Positions 8,260-16,612 of a stretch of 64,000 bases of DNA are shown here, in pieces. Source of the stretch: Actinomadura flavalba DSM 45200. GTDB taxonomy: Bacteria > Actinomycetota > Actinomycetes > Streptosporangiales > Streptosporangiaceae. Where the stretch lies: positions 84,695 to 148,694 of the forward strand of contig NZ_KB894104.1 of the NCBI RefSeq assembly GCF_000374305.1. The letters run 5' to 3'. The translations under genes were made by a program, and so were the position numbers. The notes under the pieces were generated by a model. It saw only the letters and a list, made by a program, of their open reading frames with translations. It had not been told where the DNA came from and searched no databases. Positions within the stretch are counted from its first letter, which is position 1; the number at the start of each line of letters is the position of its first letter.

Positions 8260-11141
8260 TCCGGCCCTGGCCCGCCTCGCGCGAGGCGGGCCAGGGTGCG
8301 GTCGACGTCGTGGCGTTCCGCCGGGGGCAGCGGCGCCCCGGACGCGGCGCGGGCGCGGGCGGCGGCGGCCAGGAGGCGGCGGGCCTCTTCGGGATGGCCG
8401 GTGCGTGCGGCGACGGCGGCCAGACCCTCCCGGGCGAGCGCGACGGCGCGCGGGTTGCCGGTGGCGCGGGCGGTCGCCAGGCCCTCCCGGTGCAGGTCGC
8501 CCGCGCGGTCGGTGTCGCCGCGCTGTTCCGCGACGTAGCCGAGTTCCGCGAGCAGCAGGGCGAGGCCGTGGCGGCCGTCGATGGCGCGGCACCAGGGCAG
8601 CCAGCGGGTCAGGATCGTCTCGGCGGTGTCCAGGTCGCCGCGGCGGCGGGCGGCCAGGGCCAGGCCGACGTCTGCGAAGTGTTCGCGCCGGACGTCGCCG
8701 TGCGCGGCGGCCAGGGCGGCGGCGCGGCGGTGCAGGTCGTCGGCGCGGGCGCCGTCGCCGGTGAGCAGCGCGACGCGGCCGAGCCGGGCCAGCCGGTCGG
8801 CGCGCTCCAGCGGCAGGTCCAGGTCCCCGGCGATGGTCACGGCCTCCTCGTGGAGGCGGGCGGCGCGCGGGTAGTCGCCGGTCGTCTCGGCCAGGGCGGC
8901 CAGCGTCTCGGTCGCCTGCATGCGGCCCCAGCCGTCCCCGACGTCGGCGAACAGCGCCGCGCCCTGCTCCCCGTGCCGGGCGGCCTCGGCCAGTTCGCCG
9001 GACATGTGCGCCTGCGCGGCGAGCAGCGTGTGCGCGGCGGCCGTCCCCCATCGGTCGCCCGACGCGGTGAACGCCTCCAGCGCCCGCCCGGCGTCCTCGG
9101 CCACCGCGCCGGTGTCACCGTAGGCGCTGCGCACCGACGCCAGCAGCCACAGCGCCCACGCCCGGTCGGCGTCCGCGACCCCCGCCAGCGCCGCCGCGAC
9201 CCGCCCCGCCCGACGTCCGGCCGCGCCCCCGCGCTCAACCCCCCGCCCCGGCGACGTCCGGTCGCCGTGCGCGTCCTCTGCGTCGGCGTCCAGGAGGGCG
9301 AAGGCCAGTGCCCAGACCACTTGGCGGGCGGTCTTCGGTTCGGTGAGGGCGGTGCGGGCCGCGCGGACGCGTCCGCGCAGGAACCAGTACCAGCAGAGCG
9401 GTTCCACGTCGCGCAGGGCCGCGAGGTTGCCCGCCTCGGCGTCGAGGCGGCGGAGCCAGCGGCCCTGGCCGGGGCCGCGCAGGCCCCGGTCGGCCTGTGC
9501 GGCGAGATCCGCGTAGTACGCGCGGTGGCGGGCGCGGGTGGCGTCCTCCTCGCCCGCCTCGCGCAGGCGCTCCAGCGCGTACGCGGCGACCGACTCCAGC
9601 AGCCGGTACCGCCCGTCGGCGTGCACGACGAGCGAGCGGTCCACGAGGCGCGCCAGAACGTCCGCCGTGGCGCCGCCGACCCGTTCGGCGGCGTCCAGCG
9701 TGCAGCCGCCCGCGTGCACGGCCAGCCGCCGCAGCGCCGCGCGTTCCGGCTCGGGCAGCGGCTCCCAGCTCCAGTCCAGGACGGCGCGCAGCGTGCGCTG
9801 CCGGGCGGGCGCGTCGCGGCGGCCCGCCGACAGCAGCGCGAACCGGTCGTCCAGGCGGGCCGCGAGATCCTCCGCCGACAGGCCCCGGACGCGCGACGCG
9901 GCGAGTTCGAGCGCGAGCGGCAGCCCGTCCAGGCGGCGGCAGATCAGCGCGACGACGCCGGGTTCGGCGTCGAAGCCCGGTGCCGCGGCGGCGGCGCGCT
10001 CGCGGAACAGCGCACCCGCGTCGTCCGGCGCGAGCGGCGGGACGGGACGCACCCGCTCGCCCTCGACGCCGAGCGGTTCCCGCGACGTGGCGAGCACGGT
10101 GACGCCGCCGCGCAGCAGCCCCGGGACGACCGCCGCGACGGCGTCGAGCACGTGCTCGCAGTTGTCCAGCACCAGGACCCGTCCGCGCAGCGCCGCCGCC
10201 ACGGCGTCCCGCCCGGGTTCGTCACGCAGCCCGAGTGTGCGCGCGAGCAGCGTCCGCAGGTCCCCGCCCGAGGCGCCCGCCGACAGCGGCACGAGATCGG
10301 CCCAGTGCGCCCCCACCGCCCCGGCGACGGCCATCGCCACCCGCGTCTTGCCGACCCCGCCCGCCCCGGCGAGGGTCACCAGCGGTCCGGCGTCCACCAT
10401 CGCGCGCACCTCGGCGACGAGCCCGTCCCGCCCCACCAGCGAGCTGACCGCCACCGGCGCTCCCCGTACGGCCGCCGCCTCGTCTTGGCGCAGGAGGGCG
10501 GCGTGCAGTGCCCGGAGCGGCGGGCTCGGGTCGACGCCCAGGGTGTCGCGCAGGTGGCGGCGCAGCGTCTCGTAGGCGGTGAGGGCGTCGGCGCGGCGGC
10601 CGGACGCGGCGAGGGCGCGGAGGTGCGCGGCGGCGAGGCTCTCGCGGAGCGGATGCGCGGCGACGAGCGGTGCCAGGTCCAGGGAGGGGTGCCGTTCGGC
10701 GGCGGTCAGGTACAGGTCGGTCAGACGGGCGCGCTCGGCGGCCGTGAAGGGCTCGTCGGCGAACTCCTCGTACGGTTCGCCGCGCCACAGCGCCAGCGCC
10801 TCGGCGTGCGCGCCGCGCGCGACCAGGTCGGTGAAGGCGGCGGCGTCGGTGCGGGCCGCGAGGGCGTAGCCGGGCGGGCGGGACGCGACGAGGGCGCGGG
10901 CGCCGGGCTCGGCGTCGTCCAGGGCGCGGCGGAGCTGGGAGACGCGGGCCTGGAGCGTCGCGGCGGGGTCGGCGGGGAGAGCGGCGCCCCACAGGTCGTC
11001 GATGAGGCGGGCGGCGGGGACGGTCGCGCCGCCGTGCGCGAGCAGGTCGGCCAGCAGCGCGCGGACCTTGCGGTCGCGGACGCGGACCGGCTTCCCGGCG
11101 TCCGTCCGGACCTCCAGCGGGCCGAGCACCCCGAAACGCAT
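8208..11141 (-). CDS. AfsR/SARP-type regulator: OmpR-like DNA-binding, BTAD, NB-ARC ATPase, TPR
   Basis: Large transcription activator of the type often tied to secondary metabolism. Of 977 residues, about 1-95 form an OmpR/PhoB winged helix (MRFGVLGPLEV, RDRKVRALLADLL), 100-240 a bacterial transcriptional activation domain (LYLTAAERHPSLDLAPLV, LRALAASGRRADAL), and from about 255 an NB-ARC ATPase with Walker A GAGGVGKTRVA, Walker B VLVLDNCEHVL and the GLPLALELAA motif. The C-terminal third is TPR-like. ATG at 11141 opens directly on the conserved MRFGVLGPLEV; the frame extends further upstream but without homology. The gene is divergent from the oxidoreductase at 11224 (82-base shared promoter region) and overlaps the secreted nuclease tail to tail by 52 bases. 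Effector unknown. Confidence 0.92.
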   Translation of the reverse strand: MRFGVLGPLEVRTDAGKPVRVRDRKVRALLADLLAHGGATVPAARLIDDLWGAALPADPAATLQARVSQLRRALDDAEPGARALVASRPPGYALAARTDAAAFTDLVARGAHAEALALWRGEPYEEFADEPFTAAERARLTDLYLTAAERHPSLDLAPLVAAHPLRESLAAAHLRALAASGRRADALTAYETLRRHLRDTLGVDPSPPLRALHAALLRQDEAAAVRGAPVAVSSLVGRDGLVAEVRAMVDAGPLVTLAGAGGVGKTRVAMAVAGAVGAHWADLVPLSAGASGGDLRTLLARTLGLRDEPGRDAVAAALRGRVLVLDNCEHVLDAVAAVVPGLLRGGVTVLATSREPLGVEGERVRPVPPLAPDDAGALFRERAAAAAPGFDAEPGVVALICRRLDGLPLALELAASRVRGLSAEDLAARLDDRFALLSAGRRDAPARQRTLRAVLDWSWEPLPEPERAALRRLAVHAGGCTLDAAERVGGATADVLARLVDRSLVVHADGRYRLLESVAAYALERLREAGEEDATRARHRAYYADLAAQADRGLRGPGQGRWLRRLDAEAGNLAALRDVEPLCWYWFLRGRVRAARTALTEPKTARQVVWALAFALLDADAEDAHGDRTSPGRGVERGGAAGRRAGRVAAALAGVADADRAWALWLLASVRSAYGDTGAVAEDAGRALEAFTASGDRWGTAAAHTLLAAQAHMSGELAEAARHGEQGAALFADVGDGWGRMQATETLAALAETTGDYPRAARLHEEAVTIAGDLDLPLERADRLARLGRVALLTGDGARADDLHRRAAALAAAHGDVRREHFADVGLALAARRRGDLDTAETILTRWLPWCRAIDGRHGLALLLAELGYVAEQRGDTDRAGDLHREGLATARATGNPRAVALAREGLAAVAARTGHPEEARRLLAAAARARAASGAPLPPAERHDVDRTLARLARGGPGPDQRRSSPTRTGSWSDER

Positions 11142-11223
11142 GGTCACACCGTAAGCGCACCCGAAGGAGACCCGAACCCCCGCGCCGCAGAGTGGGGGCA
11201 CCGTCCACCGAAGGAGAACGATC

Positions 11224-12063
11224 ATGACACCCGTCACCGTCATCGGCCTCGGCAACATGGGCGCGGCCCTCGCCGCCGCCCTCGTCCGCGCCGGACACCC
11301 CACGACCGTGTGGAACCGCTCGGACCGCCCCGTTCCGGACGGCGCGCACCGCGCCGCGACGGTCACCGAGGCCGTCACGGCGAGCCCGCTCGTGCTCATC
11401 TGCGTGTCGGTGTACGCGAACGTCGACGACGTCCTGGACGCGGCGGGCGACGCCCTCGCCGCCCGCACGGTCGTCAACCTCACCAACGGCACGCCGCGTC
11501 AGGCGCGGGCGATGGCCGACGCCGTCCGGGCGCGCGGCGCCGCCTACCTGGACGGCGGCATCATGGCCGTCCCGCCGATGATCGGCACCGAGGGCTCGCT
11601 GGTCCTCTACAGCGGCGCGCGGGAGGCGTTCGACGGGCACGCCGGCACGCTCGGCGTCCTCGGCGCCGCCCGGTACCTCGGCACCGACCCCGGCCGCGCG
11701 TCGCTGTACGACGTCGCCCTGCTCAGCGCGATGTACGGCATGTTCGGCGGCGTCTTCCAGGCGTTCGCGCTGCTGCGCACCGAGGGCGTCCCGGCCGCCG
11801 AGTCGGCGCCGCTCGTCCGGGACTGGCTGGCCGCGATGCTCGCCTCCGTGGACCAGGACGCCGCCGCGCTCGACCGGGACGAGCACGCCACCGACGTCTC
11901 CACCCTCGCCACCAACCTCGCCGCCCTGCCCAACCTGCTCGGCACCGCCCGCGACGCGGGGGTCTCCACCGCTCTCCTCGATCCCCACGCCGAGCTCCTG
12001 CGCCGCGCCGTCAAGGCGGGCCACGGCGGCGACGGCCTGTCCCGGCTGGTCGACTTCCTCTAA
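11224..12063 (+). CDS. NAD(P)-dependent oxidoreductase, imine reductase/6PGDH-like
   Basis: The 279-residue protein begins with a Rossmann motif VIGLGNMGAALAAALVRAGH and the NADPH-preferring WNRSDRP stretch, followed by NGTPRQARAMAD and DGGIMAVPPMIG, the signature of imine reductases within the beta-hydroxyacid dehydrogenase superfamily. The helical C-terminal half (YDVALLSAMYGMFGG to the end) provides the dimer swap typical of the family. AAGGAGAACGATC precedes the ATG. It is divergent from the SARP-type regulator, which is a plausible regulator of it. The physiological substrate cannot be told; many relatives reduce cyclic imines, others hydroxyacids. Confidence 0.87.
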   Translation: MTPVTVIGLGNMGAALAAALVRAGHPTTVWNRSDRPVPDGAHRAATVTEAVTASPLVLICVSVYANVDDVLDAAGDALAARTVVNLTNGTPRQARAMADAVRARGAAYLDGGIMAVPPMIGTEGSLVLYSGAREAFDGHAGTLGVLGAARYLGTDPGRASLYDVALLSAMYGMFGGVFQAFALLRTEGVPAAESAPLVRDWLAAMLASVDQDAAALDRDEHATDVSTLATNLAALPNLLGTARDAGVSTALLDPHAELLRRAVKAGHGGDGLSRLVDFL

Positions 12064-12071
12064 CGAGCCAA

Positions 12072-12113
12072 GACGCGATACATCTTGACTTTACCGAGAC
12101 GCGACATATCGTG
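12072..12113 (+). promoter_or_regulatory. Promoter/operator of the DUF4097-padR operon
   Basis: Holds two related 16-base elements starting GACGCGA (12072-12087 and 12098-12113), with CGATA...TATCG inverted halves. TTGACT at 12085-12090 and TATCGT at 12107-12112 with a 16-base spacer make a plausible sigma-70 promoter overlapped by the second element, so the downstream PadR protein probably represses its own operon here. Autoregulation is inference from PadR families. Confidence 0.55.
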
Positions 12114-12148
12114 TTCCCGGTAGGCTTTCCCTGACGGAGGTGGGTCGC

Positions 12149-12982
12149 GTGGGCCGATGGACGGTGGACGAACCGGGCAGTCTGGAGTTCGACGGCGTGG
12201 TGTCGCTACGGGTGACGCTCATCGCCGGGACCGTCTCGGTGCTCGTCGCCGACGGCGCGGCCGCGCCGTCCGTCGTCGTGCACGAGCTGAGCGGGCCGCC
12301 GCTGATCGTCACGCACGAGGCGGGCCTGCTCAGCGTGTCCCACGAGAAGATGATCGAGGGCGTGTTCGGCTGGCTGCGGCAGCAGAAGGTCCGCGCGGAC
12401 GTCACCGTCACCGTGCCGCGCGAGTGCCCCGTCTCGCTCACCCTGGTGTCGGCCGAGGCCGTCGTCGCGGGGCTCGGCGCGCGCGCCTCGATCCGCACCG
12501 CGTCCGGCACGGTCACGCTCGACGGCATCGACGGCGACGTGGACGTCAACACCGTGTCCGGCGCGGTCGAGGCGCTGGCCGTCGACGGCGCCGTGTCGTT
12601 CACGTCCGTCTCGGGCGACCTGGCGCTCGCCGGGGGCACCGTGCAGCGGCTCGCGGCCCGCACCGTCAGCGGCCGCGTCGCCGCCGACGTCGACCTCGCC
12701 GGTCCGGCCGCCGTCGACGTCCACGCCGTCTCCGGCGAGATCGCGCTGCGCGTCCCGGAGAGCACCGGCGCGACCGTCGCGCTGAACTCGGCCGCCGGGT
12801 CGCTCAGCACCTCGTTCGCGGAACTGCACCGGCAGAACGTCGGCATGATGAAGAACATCAGCGGCACGATCGGCGACGGTTCCGGCCGGCTGTCGGTCAC
12901 GACCGTGTCCGGCGCCGTCGCGCTGCTGGGCCGCCCCGACGAACCGCAGATCACCGTCCCCGGATCGGAGAGCCCCCGTTGA
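12149..12982 (+). CDS. DUF4097 beta-strand repeat protein
   Basis: A 277-residue protein made almost wholly of short beta-strand repeats (IRTASGTVTLDGIDGDVDVNTVSGAVEALAVDGAVSFTSVSGDLAL and so on), diagnostic of DUF4097 (adhesin-like right-handed beta helix). No signal peptide or membrane segment is visible. The GTG at 12149 is chosen because GGAGG at 12136-12140 is 8 bases before it; an alternative GTG at 12140 would overlap that ribosome site. It is the first gene of a two-gene operon, translationally coupled to padR through a TTGA overlap. DUF4097-PadR/envelope-stress pairings are common in Gram-positives; the actual function is unknown. Confidence 0.85.
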   Translation: MGRWTVDEPGSLEFDGVVSLRVTLIAGTVSVLVADGAAAPSVVVHELSGPPLIVTHEAGLLSVSHEKMIEGVFGWLRQQKVRADVTVTVPRECPVSLTLVSAEAVVAGLGARASIRTASGTVTLDGIDGDVDVNTVSGAVEALAVDGAVSFTSVSGDLALAGGTVQRLAARTVSGRVAADVDLAGPAAVDVHAVSGEIALRVPESTGATVALNSAAGSLSTSFAELHRQNVGMMKNISGTIGDGSGRLSVTTVSGAVALLGRPDEPQITVPGSESPR

Positions 12983-13896
12983 GTCCCGTCTTCGGCCACG
13001 GCCGCCTGCGCCTGTACCTGCTGAAGCTCCTGGAGGAGAGCCCCCGCCACGGCTACGAGGTGATCCGGCTCCTCCAGGACCGCTTCATGGGCGTCTACTC
13101 GCCCTCCCCCGGCACGATCTACCCCCGCCTGTCACGGCTGGAGTCCGAGGGCCTCGTCACGCACGAGATCGCGGCGGGCAAGAAGATCTACTCGATCACC
13201 GACGCGGGCCGCGCCGAACTCGCGCGCCGCGAGGAGGAGCTGGCCGACCTGGAGGACGAGCTGACGGCGTCGGCGCAGCAGATCGCCCGCGATGTCCAGC
13301 AGGACGTGCGGCAGACGGTGCGTTCGCTGCGGGAGGAGCTGTCGCAGGCGGCGCGGACCGTCCGCAAGCAGGGACGCGCGGCGTCGTCGGAGGCGTGGCG
13401 CGGGTCGAGCGAGTCGGCCAAGGGTGCCTGGAGCGACAGCACCGACGCCGGGAAGGACGCCTGGCAGGACGCCACCACCGCCGGGCGCGACGCCTGGCAC
13501 GACACCGCCGAGGCCACCCGCGAGGCCCTGCGCGGCACCGCCCGCACCGGCCGCGAGGCGTTCCAGGACACCGCCGGGACCGCCAAGGACGCCTGGCGCG
13601 ACGCCACCGACACCACCAAGGACGAGTTCCGCCGCCAGCGCGACCACTGGCGCGACCAGGCGTCGGTGTGGAAGGACGAGTGGCGCCGCAACTGGGACGA
13701 GGCGTGGCGCACCGCCACCGGCGCCCGTCCCGACCCCACCCGCCTCCACCTGGAACGCCTGCTGAGCACGTTCCTCGACGACGTCCGCACGACCGTCACC
13801 GACGCGGGCCTCACCGACGCCGCCCTGGCCCGCCTCGAACACCACCTCGACGAGACCCGCAGCCGCCTGCACGACGACCTGTCCCAGGGCGGCTGA
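12979..13896 (+). CDS. PadR-family regulator with long 11-residue-repeat tail
   Basis: Residues 1-90 form a PadR winged helix (LRLYLLKLLEESPRHGYEVIRLLQDRFMGVYSPSPGTIYPRLSRLESEGLV, then KKIYSITDAG). The protein then continues to 305 residues, far longer than ordinary PadR proteins: a charged helix, and at residues 138-225 eight consecutive 11-residue units with a DAWxDxTxxxK-like consensus, followed by another helical stretch. The start is TTG at 12979, overlapping the TGA of the preceding gene (TTGA), so translation is coupled; no independent ribosome site is evident. It probably autoregulates the operon. The tail resembles amphipathic LEA/apolipoprotein-type repeats. Confidence 0.88.
   Translation: MSPVFGHGRLRLYLLKLLEESPRHGYEVIRLLQDRFMGVYSPSPGTIYPRLSRLESEGLVTHEIAAGKKIYSITDAGRAELARREEELADLEDELTASAQQIARDVQQDVRQTVRSLREELSQAARTVRKQGRAASSEAWRGSSESAKGAWSDSTDAGKDAWQDATTAGRDAWHDTAEATREALRGTARTGREAFQDTAGTAKDAWRDATDTTKDEFRRQRDHWRDQASVWKDEWRRNWDEAWRTATGARPDPTRLHLERLLSTFLDDVRTTVTDAGLTDAALARLEHHLDETRSRLHDDLSQGG
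13390..13653 (+). repeat. Eight in-frame 33-bp repeats inside the padR gene
   Basis: The stretch divides exactly into eight 33-base units encoding 11 residues each: EAWRGSSESAK, GAWSDSTDAGK, DAWQDATTAGR, DAWHDTAEATR, EALRGTARTGR, EAFQDTAGTAK, DAWRDATDTTK, DEFRRQRDHWR. Acidic residue at 1, aromatic at 3, Thr/Ser near 7 and a basic residue at 11 are kept, giving an amphipathic helix of hendecad periodicity. Confidence 0.85.
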
Positions 13897-13900
13897 GCCG

Positions 13901-14869
13901 TCAGGGCGTGAAGACGATCTTGCCGAACAGGTCGCCCTCCCGCATCGCCGCGAAACCCTCCCGGGCCTCGCGGAGCGGGAGGACGCGGTCGATCTGCGGC
14001 CGGACGCCCGTGGTGACCAGGAAGCGGGCGAGACGGTCGAGTTCGTCGCGGGTGCCCATCGTGGAGCCGATGACCGAGAGCTGGAGGAAGAACATCCGCT
14101 GGAGTTCGGCCGACGGCGCCTGACCGCTGGTCGAGCCGACGACGACCACGCGCCCGCCGGGGCGCAGCGACTTCAGCGAGTGCGACCAGGTCGCCTCACC
14201 GACCGTCTCGATGACGGCGTCCACCCGCTCGGGCAGGCGGGCGCCGGACTCCAGCGCGGCGTGCGCGCCGAGTTCGAGGGCGCGGTCGCGCTTGTCCTGG
14301 GAACGGCTGGTGGCGTAGACGCGCAGGCCCGCCGCCGCGCCGAGCGCGATGGCGGCGGTGGCGACGCCGCCGCCCGCGCCCTGCACGAGTACGGTCCCGC
14401 CCGGCGCCACGTCCGCCTTGGTGAACAGCATCCGGTAGGCGGTCAGCCACGCCGTCGGCAGGCAGGCGGCCTCCTCGAACGACAGCTCGGCGGGCTTTGG
14501 CACCAGGTTGCGGCGCGGCACCGCGACCTTCTCCGCGAGCGTGCCGTCGTGCTTCTCCGACAGCAGCGTGCGCTTGGGGTCGAGGGTCTCGTCGCCGAAC
14601 CCGGCCCCGGGATCACCGATGACGGCGTGCACGATGACCTCGTTGCCGTCCTCGTCGACGCCCGCGGCGTCGCAGCCGAGGACCATCGGAAGCTGCTCCT
14701 CCCGCAGCCCCACGCCCTGGAGCGACCACAGGTCGTGGTGGTTGAGCGCGGCGGCCTTCACCGTGACGGTGGTCCACCCCTCGGGCGGGGCCGGGTCGGG
14801 CCGCTCGCCCAGCGTGAGACCGGACAGGGGGTCGGCTGCGTCGAATCGCGACGCCGTGACAGCGAACAT
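13901..14869 (-). CDS. MDR-superfamily zinc-type alcohol dehydrogenase/quinone oxidoreductase
   Basis: A 322-residue medium-chain dehydrogenase/reductase: GroES-like half (VKAAALNHHDLWSLQGVG, LGCDAAGVVD-like LGCDAAGVDEDG) followed by an NAD(P)-binding half with GGTVLVQGAGGGVATAAIALGAAAGLRVYATS and GGRVVVVGSTSG. A structural zinc loop is not evident, closer to the quinone-oxidoreductase branch. It is the last gene of the amino-acid ABC transporter operon, 12 bases after the ATPase stop, and meets padR tail to tail with 4 bases between. Substrate unknown. Confidence 0.85.
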   Translation of the reverse strand: MFAVTASRFDAADPLSGLTLGERPDPAPPEGWTTVTVKAAALNHHDLWSLQGVGLREEQLPMVLGCDAAGVDEDGNEVIVHAVIGDPGAGFGDETLDPKRTLLSEKHDGTLAEKVAVPRRNLVPKPAELSFEEAACLPTAWLTAYRMLFTKADVAPGGTVLVQGAGGGVATAAIALGAAAGLRVYATSRSQDKRDRALELGAHAALESGARLPERVDAVIETVGEATWSHSLKSLRPGGRVVVVGSTSGQAPSAELQRMFFLQLSVIGSTMGTRDELDRLARFLVTTGVRPQIDRVLPLREAREGFAAMREGDLFGKIVFTP

Positions 14870-14881
14870 GGGGCTACGGTC

Positions 14882-15655
14882 TCACAGCACCTTGGACAGG
14901 AAGCTCCGCGTGCGCTCGTGCTTCGGGTCCGCGATGACGTCGCGCGGGACGCCCTTCTCCACGACGACGCCGCCGTCCATGAAGACCAGCGAGTCACCGA
15001 CCTCGCGGGCGAAGCCGATCTCGTGGGTGACGACGATCATCGTCATGCCGTCGAGCGCGAGCCGCTTCATGACGTCCAGCACCTCACCGACCAGCTCGGG
15101 GTCGAGCGCGGACGTCGGCTCGTCGAACAGCATCAGCGACGGCTCCATCGCCAGCGCGCGGGCGATGGCGACGCGCTGCTGCTGCCCGCCCGACAGCGCC
15201 GAGGGGTACGTGCGCACCTTGTCCCCGAGCCCGACGCTCTCCAGCAGCGCCCCGGCCCGCTCGCGCGCCCGCGCCTTCGGCGTCCGCTTGACCCGGACGG
15301 GCGCCTCCATGACGTTCTCCAGCGCCGTCATGTGCGGGAACAGGTTGAACCGCTGGAACACCATGCCGATCTCGCGGCGCTGCGCGGACACCTCGCGGTC
15401 CCGCAGCTCGTACAGCTTGTCGCCCTTCTGGCGGTAGCCGACGAGATGCCCGTTCACCCAGAGCCGCCCGGCGTCGATCTTCTCCAGGTGGTTGATGCAC
15501 CGCAGGAACGTCGACTTGCCCGAACCGGACGGCCCGATCAGGCACATCACCTCGCCCTGCGCGACCTCCAGGTCGATGCCCTTCAGCACCTCCAGCCGCC
15601 CGAAGCTCTTGTGCACCTGCTCGGACCGCACCATCGGCCCCGCGGTCTCGCTCAT
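14882..15655 (-). CDS. Polar amino-acid ABC transporter, ATP-binding subunit
   Basis: The 257-residue ATPase energises uptake of a polar amino acid. Visible motifs: Walker A GPSGSGKST, Q-loop FQRFNLFPHMTALENVMEAP, signature LSGGQQQRVAIARALAMEP, Walker B LMLFDEPTSALDPE, H-loop VVTHEIGFA. It belongs to the GlnQ/HisP type. ATG at 15655 follows GGGGAGCGGGCG and overlaps the permease stop (ATGA), so the two are coupled. The MDR enzyme follows closely on the same transcript. Confidence 0.95.
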   Translation of the reverse strand: MSETAGPMVRSEQVHKSFGRLEVLKGIDLEVAQGEVMCLIGPSGSGKSTFLRCINHLEKIDAGRLWVNGHLVGYRQKGDKLYELRDREVSAQRREIGMVFQRFNLFPHMTALENVMEAPVRVKRTPKARARERAGALLESVGLGDKVRTYPSALSGGQQQRVAIARALAMEPSLMLFDEPTSALDPELVGEVLDVMKRLALDGMTMIVVTHEIGFAREVGDSLVFMDGGVVVEKGVPRDVIADPKHERTRSFLSKVL

Positions 15656-16608
15656 CGCCCGCTCCCCGCCGTGAAGATCCTCGGCCGCGTCCGCCCGGAG
15701 ACGGCGACGCCGCGTCCGAACCGCCGCTCCAGGAAGTACTGCCCCACCATGAGCACGCTGGTCAGCGCCAGGTACCACAGGCAGGCCGAGACGTACATCG
15801 GGAACACCTGGAACGTCCGCTTCCCGACCGCTTCTAGCTGGAAGAACAGCTCGACGCTGAGCGGGACGAACGCGACCAGCGCCGTGTCCTTGAGCAGCGC
15901 GATCGTCTCGTTGCCGGTCGGCGGGATGATGACCCGCATCGCCTGCGGCAGCACGACGCGGCGCATGATCTGCGTCCGCGACATGCCGAGCGCCTGCGCC
16001 GCCTCGGACTGGCCCGGATCGACGGACTGGATGCCCGCCCGCACGATCTCCGCCATGTACGCCGACTCCGACAGCGCCAGCCCGAGCAGCGCCGCGATGA
16101 ACGGCGTCAGCAGCGACCGCGCCTCGACCTCCAGGAAGCGGCCGTCGAACGAGACGCCGAACAGGTCCGCGATCTGCTCGTCGAACGGGATTCCGAGCCC
16201 GTACGACTGGTACAGGATGCCGAGGTTCCCGAACAGGACCAGCAGCACGATGCGCGGCACGGCGCGGAAGAACCACGTGTACAGCCACGCCGTGCCGGAC
16301 AGCACCGGGTTCGGCGACAGCCGCATGACCGCGACGACGACGCCCAGCGACACGCCGATGACCATGCCGAGGACCGTGAGCAGGATCGTGCCGCGCAGCA
16401 GCCCCTCGATGACCGGGGGCCGGAACATGTTGTCCACCATGAACGCCCAGCCGAACTTGTCGTTCGTGAGCAGCATGTGGACGAACATGGCCGCGAGCAC
16501 GGCCAGGACCGCCACCGAGATCCAGCGGCCCGGGTGCCGGACCGGCACGGCCTTGATGGGTGCGGGCCGTGCCGGACCGGCGTCCGGCGTCTTGTCGGGT
16601 TCGGTCAT
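15652..16608 (-). CDS. Polar amino-acid ABC transporter, permease subunit
   Basis: A 318-residue integral membrane protein with an N-terminal cytoplasmic tail of about 25 residues, a first helix (WISVAVLAVLAAMFVHML) and the HisM/GlnP-type core: GTILLTVLGMVIGVSLGVVVAV, FFRAVPRIVLLVLFGNLG, and the EAA loop EAAQALGMSRTQIMRRVVLPQAMRVIIPP that contacts the ATPase. A single permease gene implies a homodimer. The start is 4 bases after the binding-protein stop. Confidence 0.93.
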   Translation of the reverse strand: MTEPDKTPDAGPARPAPIKAVPVRHPGRWISVAVLAVLAAMFVHMLLTNDKFGWAFMVDNMFRPPVIEGLLRGTILLTVLGMVIGVSLGVVVAVMRLSPNPVLSGTAWLYTWFFRAVPRIVLLVLFGNLGILYQSYGLGIPFDEQIADLFGVSFDGRFLEVEARSLLTPFIAALLGLALSESAYMAEIVRAGIQSVDPGQSEAAQALGMSRTQIMRRVVLPQAMRVIIPPTGNETIALLKDTALVAFVPLSVELFFQLEAVGKRTFQVFPMYVSACLWYLALTSVLMVGQYFLERRFGRGVAVSGRTRPRIFTAGSGR

Positions 16609-16612
16609 CGGG

